This document shows, piece after piece, positions 1 to 9,576 of a DNA stretch of 64,000 nt; the stretch's first letter is position 1; each line of letters starts with the position of its first letter. Origin of the DNA: Litoditis marina (Eukaryota; Nematoda; Chromadorea; Rhabditida; Rhabditidae). The stretch covers positions 75,001 through 139,000 of the forward strand of contig CAXIWQ010000174.1 of the NCBI GenBank assembly GCA_964036275.1. The letters run 5' to 3'. The notes beneath the pieces were generated by a model, which worked only from the letters and a program-made list of their open reading frames with translations, was not told where the DNA came from and did no database searches. Position numbers and translations under genes: made by a program.

Positions 1-75
1 TTCGAAAATTTACAGTTCGAACTTCAAATTTACCGCGTCTACCGCAATGGTCCCGAAACGGTAATTACGGTACCC

Positions 76-479
76 CTAATTTGGGCGGTGCTCGTTTGAA
101 TTAAAAACACCTGTTAAATCCAGGTTGTTTGTAAACGGTTCTTCTTCATACTGTCCGAAATCGATAGGTGTTTGGAAAAATTCAGACAAGTCTTCTATTG
201 TATAATCAGACTGACCAGAATCATTGGAGTTGTTTTCAGGATCCTGAGTGGAGTTGTCGTCGGTATATACATCTTCAAGGCATATGTTGGCAATGTACTC
301 GTCACTGTAACTTGTGATGTAGGATACAGTCGTAGATTGACTACTGAATGAAACATCATCAGCTATATCTTCGTAAAATACTTGCTCATTAGAAAGTTCA
401 ATAGCTAGCCCGGAAAGTCGGTAGGTTGTCCGTTAAACGGGGAATAAACAACAGGATCAAACTCTTCGGAAGCAGACAT
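76..479 (-). pseudogene. Small acidic Polinton ORF with one frameshift
   Basis: From the ATG at 479 the reading frame is MSASEEFDPVVYSPF and stops at 405. A second minus-strand frame is open across that point (around 410-425) and runs to a stop at 76. The ATG-to-stop distance is not a multiple of three, so one base has been gained or lost. Joined, the product would be about 130 residues, rich in D, E, S and N, with no recognisable domain. It is divergent from the polymerase gene across a shared upstream region of about 230 bp holding two AGGTCA-type motifs. It resembles the other acidic ORF at 16197-16460 only in composition. The function is unknown. Confidence 0.45.
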
Positions 480-493
480 ATTTGTAAGTGGTT

Positions 494-535
494 AAGGTCA
501 CGGTAATAAAAAACAATGTGTAAGGTCACTGTAAT
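494..535 (+). promoter_or_regulatory. Direct repeat of an AGGTCAC(G/T)GTAAT motif
   Basis: AAGGTCACGGTAAT at 494-507 recurs as AAGGTCACTGTAAT at 522-535, spaced 28 bp, just upstream of the minus-strand ORF starting at 479 and about 170 bp upstream of the polymerase ATG. A related GGTCACTAT is present inverted near 543-551. AGGTCA is the classical nuclear-receptor half-site; a regulatory role here is inference. Confidence 0.3.
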
Positions 536-706
536 ACGAAACCATAGTGACCAATTATATTCAAATCTGCGTGTGGTTTGCTTTGTTGTCTGCGCTCTCA
601 CCATCTGTCATTCACTATCTCTCTCCTCTTTCTCTCATTCTCTCTCCTCTCACACCACCCCTCTATTGTGGAATATTGTAGCCACCCGTCATTCGACAAA
701 TCTGCA

Positions 707-3700
707 ATGACCCTGTTCGACCCTCAGCTGAAACTGAAATTCACTGTTCCTTCACAATCACAGACATTTTCACTTCCTCTGGCAATAGTTCGATCAAAGC
801 TAGATTCCGATATTGCCCAGGGGGTTGGAAATGTTCGTGAACTGAAAAATCTTCAACAAACATTCCGAAGAAATTTCAGAGTCTGGAAAAATTCGGCATG
901 TGATCTACTGAACGATTGTGGTATTTCAACCACCGCAAACAGCTATGGTTTAGAGGATTTGGCAAAAATAGCTCAGAAATTTCCAAATTACCATTTCCAA
1001 CTATATTCTCGACTTCTACCTGCAAAGGTATATTCACTAGTTTGGCAGGAAAACTCCACAGCAGAAAAAAAGGTATCAATTGCATTGTTTAATGGTCATT
1101 ATGACGTTTTCGTTCCTTCTCGTGTCACTATTGGCAAAATTATATGTAATGACTGTTATAAGTCCTATACAAGAATTGATCGTCACAAATGTGCCAGTAT
1201 TTGTATGAAATGCCGTCGAAAAGGTTGTCGTGGAACTCCCATTCAACCTATCACGTGCCCTGACTGTAACTACACATTCTATCTCCAGGAATGTTTTGAT
1301 GCTCACAGAAATGTACCTGACGGGCGATCCAGAACTTCAACCTGCTCGAAATTCAAACGTTGTCCTGACTGTGACGGAGACTATAAACCTGCAAACATTC
1401 GTGGTGGACACATTTGTGGAAATAGCTCATATTGTTCTGACTGCAATAGTCACGTTAACCCAAAAACCCATGATTGCTGCTGGATTCCTCCGTCACCCAC
1501 CGATATTCAGAAGAAATACGAAAACAGTCAAAATTCAAAATTGTTGTTTACGACTTTGAAACTGTACTTCTCGAGAATCCTGATGATTTGCACAGTTTTG
1601 GTAAGCAGTGGGCAAACTACGTTTGTTATTCAATTATGTGTCATGACTGCTACAACCTGCCTATAGCCACACCTTGTAATAATTGTGGTCCTCTCCGAAA
1701 AGGTCATTTCGGACATGAATCGCATGAAGAGCGAGACGCTGTAGCAAGGAAATTTATTCATTTTCTACTATTTGACAAATCTCTCGACAATGCCATAGTT
1801 GTCGCCCACAACGCATCACGTTTTGATCTACATTTCCTGATTCACCCACTACTGGAGAGAGGAATCATCCTGAAATTGTGAAAAATGGGTTGAAAGTGTT
1901 TCAGTTGAAAGTTAACGGTTCAAAAGAATTGAAAACAAACAGTCTGAAATTTAAAGATTCGTGTCTCTTTCTCCCAATGTCACTGTCCAGTATGCCCAAA
2001 GCTTTGGGTTCGAAGATCAGAAAAAAGGAACATACCCATATTTGTTCAATCATCCCTGCTAATTACGGTAAGACACTGCCTTGTCTTCCACCAATCGATT
2101 ACTACTCGCCAAAGACAATGAAGACTGCCGAGAGGGACCAATTCACTCGCTGGTATGAAGAGAATCAAACTACACAATATGATTCTGACAGGGAATTACA
2201 TGCATATTGTGAAAATGATGTTTCTCTACTCCACCAGGGTCTTGCCCGCTACATGAAAGCTAGTTTGGACATGACTACCTTCAATCCCATCATTCATTCA
2301 TGTACTTTTGCTTCTTTCAGTTTCTTTTTGATTAAGCATCAACACATGAAAGTTGGTCAAGTCGGAATCCTACCTGAAAATGGTTACCACTCGAATGATG
2401 TGCAATCGAAATTGGCTATAAAGTACATAAAATGGGTGGAACAACAGCGCAATATCGAGCTACAGTATATTCTACGCGGCGGCGAACATTTTTTCCACCA
2501 TAATGGCCGCAAGATTAAGGTGGACGCCTACCATCAGCCTACGAATACCGTAATCGAAGTTCTCGGATGTTGGATACATGGATGTCCTACACATACTATT
2601 GCAACCAAAGGAAACATCCATTCTACTACAAAACAATGCAAGATGTTCACCGTGAAACTATGGAGAGATTGGAAATCATTCAACAGAAAGGGTACAATCT
2701 TCAAATTGTCTGGGAGCATGACATAAAAGCAGAAATGAACAGTAATCGCGAGATGAAAAAGTTCTTCAAGGAGGTTATTCATCACAAGAGATTGATTATT
2801 CGGGATGCCTTCTATGGGGCAAGAACTCAAAACTATCGTCTTAGATCCGAACCAGACGTTACAAAGAATCAGACTATCGATCATTTGGATGTGAACAGTA
2901 TGTATCCCTATGTTCTCTCTAATACTCCTATGCCAATGGTCAGCCGACAGTAGTTACCTCCGAGTTTCAGCCACTAACTCTACCGCTACCCTACAAAGGA
3001 TTCTACATGATCGATATTTTGCCACCAACCGATCTTCTACACCCCATAATTCCAATGCGTCACAATGGAAAACTCATATTTCCGCTGTGTCGTACGTGTG
3101 CTCTAAATCAGGAAAACACAGAGTGCATGCACACCGAAGATTCTGACAGATACCTTCATACTACTGTATACCAGGCTGAATTAGAAAAGGCTTTGGAAAA
3201 TAGGTACAAAGTATTGGAAAGTGTACGAAATTTGGCACTGGCCCGCTGAAAAGTGGGGGTCTGATCTATTCAAAAAGTTCCTAAACAGTTTTATCAAAGT
3301 GAAAATGGAGTCTAGTGGATGGCCGAGATCAGATATGACAGAAGAAGAAAAGGACCAGCTATTGAGGATTTGGACAGAAACGAGGGAATTCGAATGGAAA
3401 AGGAAAAAGTCTGTAAGAATCTACCATTGAGATCTATCTCGAAGTTAGCGATCAACTCTTCATGGGGAAAATTTGCCGAGAAAGCCGGTAAAGTTCAAAC
3501 TACATTCCACGACCCCGAAACTGACGAAAACATTGGCAGAATCGTTAATGATGATACATTGGAGCTGACAGGTTCGAAATCTGTAGGGGATTATCTCATG
3601 TTATCATACAAGAAAATAACCGAATTCGTAGCACCACAACCGTTCACGAACTGTGCGATTGCGGCAATTACCACCTGTATGGGTCGACTAATGTTGTGGG

Positions 3701-4173
3701 AGGCCCTCAATCGATTACAAGAGAGAGCAATATATTGTGACACAGATTCGGTTGTCATGATCTCTGAACCAGGAAAGGACAACTTGGATGATCTACGTGG
3801 AAGTTATCTTGGAAAATGGCAAAGTGAGGTTCCCGAAAGTTATAGAATTTCTGCATTTGTCAGTACCGGTCCAAAAGTCTACTCATACAAACTGGAAAAC
3901 GTGGAAACTGGAGAATTCAAAGAAGTCGTGAAGGCAAGAGGGATAACAATCGACTCGGAAACCGCAGGACTGGTAAACTTCAACTCAATGGCTGCGCAAG
4001 TTGAGAAACTTGTCAAGGAGAATGAAATTCTTAAAATTACAACTTCCCGCGCTCAAATCGTCAAAACTTTGGGACACGTTTACACGAGGGATCAGCAGAA
4101 GAATCTGCGACCGGTTATGGACAAACTTCGCTATGGAATCGACTATTCAACGTTACCGTACGGTTATAAGTGA
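707..4173 (+). pseudogene. POLB: Protein-primed family B DNA polymerase of the Polinton, multiply frameshifted
   Basis: This is the replication polymerase of the element. The start at 707 (MTLFDPQLKLKF) leads into a cysteine-rich N-terminal region with CxxC pairs at about 1150-1470. Exonuclease motifs follow: YDFET near 1549, HNASRFD near 1809 and YCENDVSLL near 2203. Polymerase motifs are A (DVNSMYPYV, 2887), B (KLAINSSWGKF, 3442) and C (YCDTDSV, 3733). The motifs occur in family order and catalytic acidic residues are present, but they sit in different frames. The frame changes near 1530, 1870, 2605, 2940, 3215 and 3360, with no inserted intron-like sequence between homologous segments. The last segment is open to the stop at 4173. 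The copy is therefore either a decayed gene or a stretch with base-level sequence errors. The length of about 1150 residues is normal for the family. Confidence 0.88.
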
Positions 4174-4736
4174 TACTGTAATAAATATGTTATCAAAATG
4201 TGTTATGTTTTAAGAAAATTTATGAAAATAGAAGGTAGTAAAACCTGTTACTAGCTGCAATTACATGATAAAATCTGAGCAGCTGCCAAGATGCAATCAG
4301 AAAAATGCAGGGATAATCCAAACTACAACAGCAGCCAATGCAGCAGGTGCAACTCGGCAATTCTGACTCTCCAACGTTACCACACTCTATCGCTACTGTA
4401 TGACCTCCGAGATCTCCATATAAGGGGCTCCCTGGATGCCAATGCTCATTGTGCAACTCTTCTCTCGAACTGCTGCATGTACCGTACCTCAGGCGACAGA
4501 AGTTTATTAAGTTCCTCGCTTGTTATTCTAGAAATCTCCCTAGTTGCTACATAGTTTCTGTTTTTGAAAGTCGTTCATGGTACATTCCATATATCTTAAT
4601 CCCAGTAAGCCTTATCTATTCTTCCTCCAGATAAAACCTGACTTGTGTAATTTGTAGTTTGATCTCCGCAAAGCAGTTTTTTTTTTCAATCTGATTCAAT
4701 GTAATAATTCAGAAACTCATTACAACGATCCTAGCA
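4174..4736. other. Intergenic stretch without a supported gene
   Basis: This AT-rich stretch follows the polymerase stop. Short open frames of up to 87 codons exist on both strands, but they overlap each other, show no domain and no convincing splice structure. I see no repeat here. Confidence 0.4.
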
Positions 4737-4988
4737 ATGGCTCCGAGAACCAAAAAGGTTGATTCCGACTGGCAATCGGAGACACCGAATGTCCTGCACT
4801 TGGGGCAGGCATTTTTGTGACAAAAACGCCATTGCCTATAGATCAAACGGAGAATAAAGAGTGTAAAAACTACACAGTCTTGGACCTGTTGGACAAAGTT
4901 GGTTTTAAAAAAAAATTATTTTCACCACTAATAAATACGTAAAATTATATTGGACCCTGAACGTCATTTTATTATCACCAACTAGGAT

Positions 4989-5240
4989 ATAATTGTTTTG
5001 ATTACTTCTACTGAACCTTTGCTAGAGTAAATAGTAGTAGACCCAATAGTTCAACTATTGAAAGTAAGAAAGTGATAATTGTTTTGATTACTTCTACTGA
5101 ACCTTTGCTAGAGTAAATAGTAGTAGACCCAATAGTTCAACTATTGAAAGTAAGAAAGTGATAATTGTTTTGATTACTTCTACTGAACCTTTGCTAGAGT
5201 AAATAGTAGTAGTAGTTCAACTATTGAAAGCAAGAAAGTG
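4989..5240 (+). repeat. 86-bp tandem repeat, three copies
   Basis: The block beginning ATAATTGTTTTGATTACTTC recurs at 4989, 5075 and 5161, a constant 86-bp period. The third copy lacks six bases (ACCCAA) before the TTCAACTATTG segment. It lies in the presumed first intron of the gene at 4737-6073. Confidence 0.9.
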
Positions 5241-5730
5241 TAGTCTTAAAGTATACTTTTGTAGGCCGACGACTACGGTGTAGCAAAGCCCGGAATAATC
5301 GTGCTAACCTGCAACCCATATGCTCGAAAACGGGAAAACTGGCCAACCCCCATGCATCACACGAGGTGAGTGATATTATTCTATTTATGGTGTATTGGGG
5401 GTTTAAAACTACGAAAACTCCAAGTTTTTGCCTCTCTCTCTCTCCGTCAATACCGATAAAAAGGGTCTATCCATTTTGAGAAAATTCAATCGAGCATTTT
5501 TGAAATTTCGCATTCCTGTCTATCAAAACTGTGAATTAACCTGTGTGGGTCGTTACTTTGAAAAAAATTTTCTTCATTTTGAGATTCCATCCGGTAATAA
5601 ACATGATGCTGGACAACCCCCAATTCCCCCAGATGGTACGCGACATCCGTGTAACGCTGGCTTACATGTTGGGGGAGTTGGAGAGACGTGAGTTACATCG
5701 CACTTTTTCATCATTTTTGTGATTTCATAG

Positions 5731-5733
5731 TCT

Positions 5734-5831
<98 letters not shown>
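5731..5831 (+). repeat. CT dinucleotide microsatellite
   Basis: This is a nearly pure (CT)n run of about 100 bp with one interruption (CC) near 5751. It lies in the intron after the exon ending at 5687. Confidence 0.97.
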
Positions 5832-5832
<1 letters not shown>

Positions 5833-6269
5833 CCTTTCTCTTGTTCTAAATATAGCTAAATTTATAAAATAATAGTATTTATTTTCACCTATTTTCAGTT
5901 AAGCCTTTTTTAAATACTAATAGTAATTTAACATGAGCTCTGACATAGTATATTTCATACTCTTTCTCTAATAGCATTATATTTTAGGATCGATTGATGG
6001 GATTATATTTGGTATGCGGGAGAATTCACGGAGGATTCACGAAAACATTGATGAATTTAATGCTGGGGAGTGAAAAAAAGGAGAAACTGGGTATGTTCTT
6101 AAATAGTAAAATATGTTTAAGCCGTTACTTCTCATAATTTTCTGTAAAACGAAATTGTTTCCAGTTGTAAAAAAAAATATTCCATAGTAACCATCAAATT
6201 AAAAAGTGGAGGTCACTATATACCCCAATTTTCGATGTTTACGGATTACAAAGCTCGGGTTTTTTATAG

Positions 6270-6844
6270 ATGGAATTCTCTCGAGCGATCTCAAACCGAA
6301 GTATAACTGTCTGCTCAAGAAAATATGCCTCCCCTGTCTCCCATCTCCCACCCTCCCGTCCCTTCAACCACGAGCCAACCGCCAGCCTGTAGCGCAGCCC
6401 GTCGCCAAGGCGACTCAGGTCGCAAAGAAGCGAGCTGCTTCTTGCAATTTGGATTCTGATGTCACCAAGAAGACTATGGTATGCATTGTTTCTATCTATG
6501 CAGCCATAATCTGTACCCTATCACATATTGTCACCGTTTTAAAAATTACAGCTTGGTAAAATTAATTAATTTCTTTCAAGGTTTCTCCCAAGCCTGCCGC
6601 CCCCCTCCAACCAGCCGTAAGCCACCGTCACCCGTCGCCTGCTCCCGCTGTCCGTGAGCCTGCCGCCCCCCTCCAACCAGCCGTCAGCCACCGTCACCCG
6701 TCGCCTGCTCCCGCTGTCCGTGAGCCAGCCGCCGCCGACTCTCATACCACGCAACTCGGAGACCATCTCATACTTCTATATTCTCTCTTTCTCGCAATCT
6801 CTCTGTCTCTATTCCTCTCTATCATTCATATCTTCTTTCTCTGA
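6270..6844 (+). CDS. Two-exon Pro/Ala-rich basic ORF, possibly 3' exons of a larger gene
   Basis: Exon 6270-6478 follows a TTTTTTATAG acceptor and ends at a GTATGC donor. It encodes a region ending in Q/A/K-rich sequence (VAKATQVAKKRAAS). The next exon starts at 6581 after TTCTTTCAAG and is in phase. It encodes VSPKPAAPLQPAVSHRHPS-type sequence repeated twice, then a hydrophobic tail, with a stop at 6842-6844. No ATG start is evident, so upstream exons are missing, or this belongs to the gene ending at 6073 through alternative splicing. The Pro/Ala/Lys composition resembles disordered chromatin-binding tails, but no domain is recognisable. The hydrophobic C-terminus comes from a CT-rich stretch and may not be translated. 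Confidence 0.35.
6593..6724 (+). repeat. 66-bp tandem duplication in a Pro/Ala-rich exon
   Basis: The segment beginning CCTGCCGCCCCCCTCCAACC occurs at 6593 and again at 6659, differing by one base (GTAAGC versus GTCAGC). A partial third start is at 6725. The 66-bp period keeps the frame and duplicates 22 residues. Confidence 0.95.
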
Positions 6845-7072
6845 ATGAATATGTGTCTTTAAAACAACTGTATTATTTAGCGAGTTACAAGGACGAAAAG
6901 ACAATAAAACAAAGTGTGAATGAGTGAAACGATGTGCAAACTAGGTAGAAAAGTGTGAAAATAGAGGTTTTTACCTGATTAAAACAGAAACTATTAAGAC
7001 AAAGGGTTAAGACTGCTCGAGTGTAATACAATTGACAGAAAGAAAATTAAAATAAACGTCACACGATAAATC

Positions 7073-8257
7073 TCAGGGAGCTGGGAAGAGCGACCTCTTA
7101 GCGGTCTTGCCTTTCTTTTGCTCCAGTGCGGGTGCGAGCCATCTTTTCTGTGCCGACTCTGCAAATATACAAAGTAGCATAACTTTTCTTATAAAAAAGA
7201 ATTACCGCGCAATGGCCCTTTTTGTGACATGCTTCGCTACAATATCTTACAACATGTTTTTTTCTGTGATTCAATTCCATCAACCGGCAACAGTTTTCTC
7301 GCTACAAATACCTGAATAACTAGTAATAAAGTGAAATTTCTACCTGTTGACGCGATGTCCGCTCTACAACAGGGGCAGCGGGTCCCATATTCCGACCGGA
7401 ACAGCTTTGGTATGCAGTAAATGCAGAACCAGGCGCTGCATTCAGCAGGACACTTCCGAAGGTCCGTATCGAACCGATTCACACCGCAGATCTGTAATTT
7501 ATTAGGTTTTCTCTGGATTAGCGGTAGTTCCGATGGGAGATTTTTCCATGAAGAATTTTTTTGGGAAAATGAACTTTTTTGATGGAAAAAATGCACTTTT
7601 GAAGTTTGTAGTCTAGATTGTAGTTTGAGCTTAATTGATGTTTTGGAATCTAGATTGTAGTTTGAGCTTAATTGATGTTTTGCAATCTGAACCGTAGTTT
7701 GAGCTTTATTAATGCAAACTCACAGTACACGCAATGCTCCCTCCCTCAGGGTAGGGGGTCGGATGTTGTCTACGTGCTCTCTTTTCGGGGGGAGTTTCCG
7801 GGGAGTCCCACTGTGGCCAGTCTAGTCGCTGTGCCCATCTGGGCAAATCCTCTCCACCAAAATAGCGGGAAGGCCCGGCTGGCGGAGTGCGCGGTCTCTC
7901 AAGCACCATACGGTAGAACTGTTCCTGAGACAGTTGCGCAAGTCTCGAGGGACTAGGAAGCGCCTGGAAAATTATGACTCTACATGCAAGCTGTAATAAA
8001 AGAAAAGAATTTATCAGCTATTTCCAAGGTTCAACTTTTTTGAATGGTTCCAAAGCTAGTTGACTCAATTGGCGGTTGAGACCAAACTACAAAAATGTGT
8101 TTTTGTCCTTTAAATCTTCTGCTACTCGTAACATGTTATCATACAAGAAAAATTGATCACATGATAAGGTTTTTTTTCTACAATCATAAGATGCACTCAC
8201 CACATTTTGTAACTCGAAGAACGTATAGGAATAATCGCCATTAATATTATCCGACAT
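7073..8257 (-). CDS. Four-exon RING-finger protein inside the Polinton
   Basis: Exons on the minus strand are 8257-8201 (ATG at 8257, MSDNINGDYSY), 7963-7724, 7491-7344 and 7158-7073 (stop at 7073-7075). Every junction has GT and AG ends (GTGAGT/TTTCCAG, GTGAGT/AATTACAG, GTAGAA/TTTGCAG) and phases match exactly. The spliced protein is 176 residues. The RING spans the exon 2/3 junction: CTIC, then KCPAEC, FCIYC and RCPCC, giving spacing C-x2-C-x10-C-x3-C-x4-C-x2-C-x12-C-x2-C, a C4-type zinc-binding RING without the usual His. It is followed by a short Lys/Arg tail. RING domains usually recruit E2 enzymes for ubiquitin transfer; ligase activity is inferred. It lies downstream of, and on the same strand as, the protease and the ORF at 8528. 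A longer N-terminus from upstream ATGs (up to 8335) is possible. Confidence 0.72.
7612..7722 (+). repeat. 37-bp tandem repeat, about three copies
   Basis: The segment TCTAGATTGTAGTTTGAGCT recurs at 7612 and 7649, with a degenerate third copy from 7686, giving a 37-bp period. It lies in the intron between the second and third exons of the RING gene. The sequence just before it (7555-7615) resembles 17840-17920. Confidence 0.85.
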
Positions 8258-8459
8258 CTTCTGGAACAAGTCAAATTCACTTTTGAACGTGACCATGGAA
8301 ACAAATGAAGGGGTGTAATGTAAAGTTTTTTTCAAAGTTATACTATTAGAGATGTTTCAACGAGTTTATACTAGAAAGATGCTGTGAGACTAGATGGTGG
8401 AGCCGACTGACGCGTACTGTACAATTACGTAATGGTGCGCTGCTGCTTGTTCATACCTA

Positions 8460-8480
8460 AGCATAAATAAGGGGCGGGGC
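8460..8480 (-). promoter_or_regulatory. Possible promoter: GC box next to an AT-rich TATA-like element
   Basis: GCATAAATAA is directly followed by GGGGCGGGGC at 8471-8480, an unusually GC-rich decamer in AT-rich surroundings, about 200 bp upstream of the RING gene ATG. A promoter role is inference. The surrounding 8258-8527 interval holds no supported gene. Confidence 0.25.
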
Positions 8481-8527
8481 GATGCTTACTGTATCAAGTA
8501 ATAAGAAAAAGTATTAAACTGATTTAT

Positions 8528-9079
8528 TCAATAATAATAACAATAAGTAATGTATTTTGCTTCGTATGCTTCTTCGTGAGATTCCGGTACATCATACATC
8601 CAGCCACGTTTCACTCTTTTTCCATCCTTCTTGTTTTCTAAAGGTATAGATCTCTTTGCACGTTTTCCTGTAGATTCTCCCTGTTTTTCACTTTTTACAA
8701 TCTTGGTTTTTTCAATTTCGTCTTCCTTCTTCTCTTCCTTGGACTTTTCTACAACAATTTTCTCTTCCTTCTTCTCGGATTTTTCATCATAGCTCAGCAT
8801 AGGAAATTCAGTTTCAACTATAATTTTTCGAATATCTTTTCCCCCCGGACGGTTACCAGCTTTAATAGGGCAGTCATTTTTGATTCTTGCTAGAAATCCG
8901 GGATGATTTTTGAATCGCTCATAGGTCTCCTCACGAGTTAGGTGAAGAGTGGGACTATCCACATAAGGATGGGCCGAACGATCGTGGGAATACTTTCGTT
9001 GCGTGGACGCTAAAAACTTGTCACAGATGGTACAGTAAGACTTGGAAAGAGTAGAGTTAGTTTTGGAGAGAGAAGACAT
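8528..9079 (-). CDS. Polinton accessory protein: zinc-knuckle N-terminus with a Lys/Glu-rich tail
   Basis: The ATG at 9079 (MSSLSKTNSTLSKSYCTIC) gives 183 residues. The first 50 residues contain CTIC followed by a spaced HDRSAH, which could form a C2H2-like zinc site. The centre and C-terminus are highly charged (repeated KKEEK/EKSKEEKK, then KRAKRS and KRVKRGW), suggesting coiled coil or disorder with nuclear-localisation-like basic patches. It starts 30 bp after the protease stop on the same strand, so co-transcription is likely. I do not recognise a specific family. Confidence 0.6.
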   Translation of the reverse strand: MSSLSKTNSTLSKSYCTICDKFLASTQRKYSHDRSAHPYVDSPTLHLTREETYERFKNHPGFLARIKNDCPIKAGNRPGGKDIRKIIVETEFPMLSYDEKSEKKEEKIVVEKSKEEKKEDEIEKTKIVKSEKQGESTGKRAKRSIPLENKKDGKRVKRGWMYDVPESHEEAYEAKYITYCYYY

Positions 9080-9108
9080 AACCAACCACACTCGGTGAAA
9101 ACAAAAGT

Positions 9109-9576
9109 TCAAATGAAGGACGAAACGGGATCCATCTCATACCCGAAAGAGTTTGTGAGAAATTTCCTAATGAATTTGTCATCCGATTGTATTTCATGGA
9201 AGAGTTGACAAATATTACTGAATGAGTGTTTTCGCGCAAGCATGGCCGCTACAAATACCGTATACCCGCCACATGTCACCTCATTACCCTTTTGCGGGCG
9301 ACACCTGTTATAATACACTTTTGGAAACTTTCTCACGTACGTCAATATTTCACGTTTCGGTTTTCGACCTAGTGAGCAGAAAAAATTACAAATTTTTCCT
9401 TTCACGTAGATCAGTTGCCAGTGCTCTCCTTCACTTCCGGAGGGCTCAGTATTCACAATTATAAAAAATTCAGGCACTCTTAGAACCGGTATTTTATCGC
9501 AGGGGAAAACGCCTCTGAAATATTTTCTAGTCAGATTATCATTCTTCATCATTTTCGTGATTTCGTGGTCATACAT
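9109..9576 (-). CDS. PRO: Polinton adenain-like cysteine protease
   Basis: The upstream open frame extends to 9657 but without an ATG there; the first ATG is at 9576 (MYDHEITKMMKND), giving 155 residues, a usual size for the family. Catalytic landmarks are the His in GEHWQLIYV and the Gln/Cys pair in RPQKGNEVTCGGYTVFV. Family knowledge: C5/adenain-type proteases mature capsid proteins of adenoviruses and Polintons using a His-Asp/Glu-Cys triad plus Gln. Here the segment that normally carries the acidic residue reads NFFCSLGRKP, with Cys (TGC) where Asp is expected, so the triad may be altered. It is divergent from the pVI-like gene with a gap of only 35 bp. Confidence 0.82.
   Translation of the reverse strand: MYDHEITKMMKNDNLTRKYFRGVFPCDKIPVLRVPEFFIIVNTEPSGSEGEHWQLIYVKGKICNFFCSLGRKPKREILTYVRKFPKVYYNRCRPQKGNEVTCGGYTVFVAAMLARKHSFSNICQLFHEIQSDDKFIRKFLTNSFGYEMDPVSSFI

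Larger units (their letters stand above)
4737..6073 (+). pseudogene. Unrecognised intron-containing gene, probably four exons, with a frameshift in exon 1
   Basis: Exon 1 starts at ATG 4737 (MAPRTKKVDSDWQSE). It hits TGA at 4818 after a T5 run, but another frame continues with NYTVLDLLDKV to about 4910, so a 1-2 base indel is likely. Exon 2 is 5265-5365, after a TTTTGTAG acceptor and before a GTGAGT donor. Exon 3 is about 5584-5687; its GTGAGT donor is clear but its acceptor (TTTGAG) is weak. Exon 4 is 5988-6073, with an ATTTTAG acceptor and a stop at 6071-6073. Exons 2, 3 and 4 join in frame and read through pieces such as GVAKPGIIVLTCNPYARK and VTLAYMLGELERR. The exon 1 donor is not resolved. 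I do not recognise the protein. Its multi-exon structure contrasts with the intronless Polinton core, so it may be captured host DNA. Confidence 0.45.

Noticed and set aside
1..100. Left terminal inverted repeat of the Polinton
   Set aside because: No complementary sequence was found between 17.4 and 18.1 kb by eye. The element end is probably outside the window.
7098..7283. Minus-strand 61-codon ORF overlapping the last RING exon
   Set aside because: It runs through an intron in another frame. The spliced model explains the same bases with proper junctions.
9222..9464. 80-codon plus-strand ORF across the protease gene
   Set aside because: It is a shadow of the protease, which has family motifs on the minus strand.
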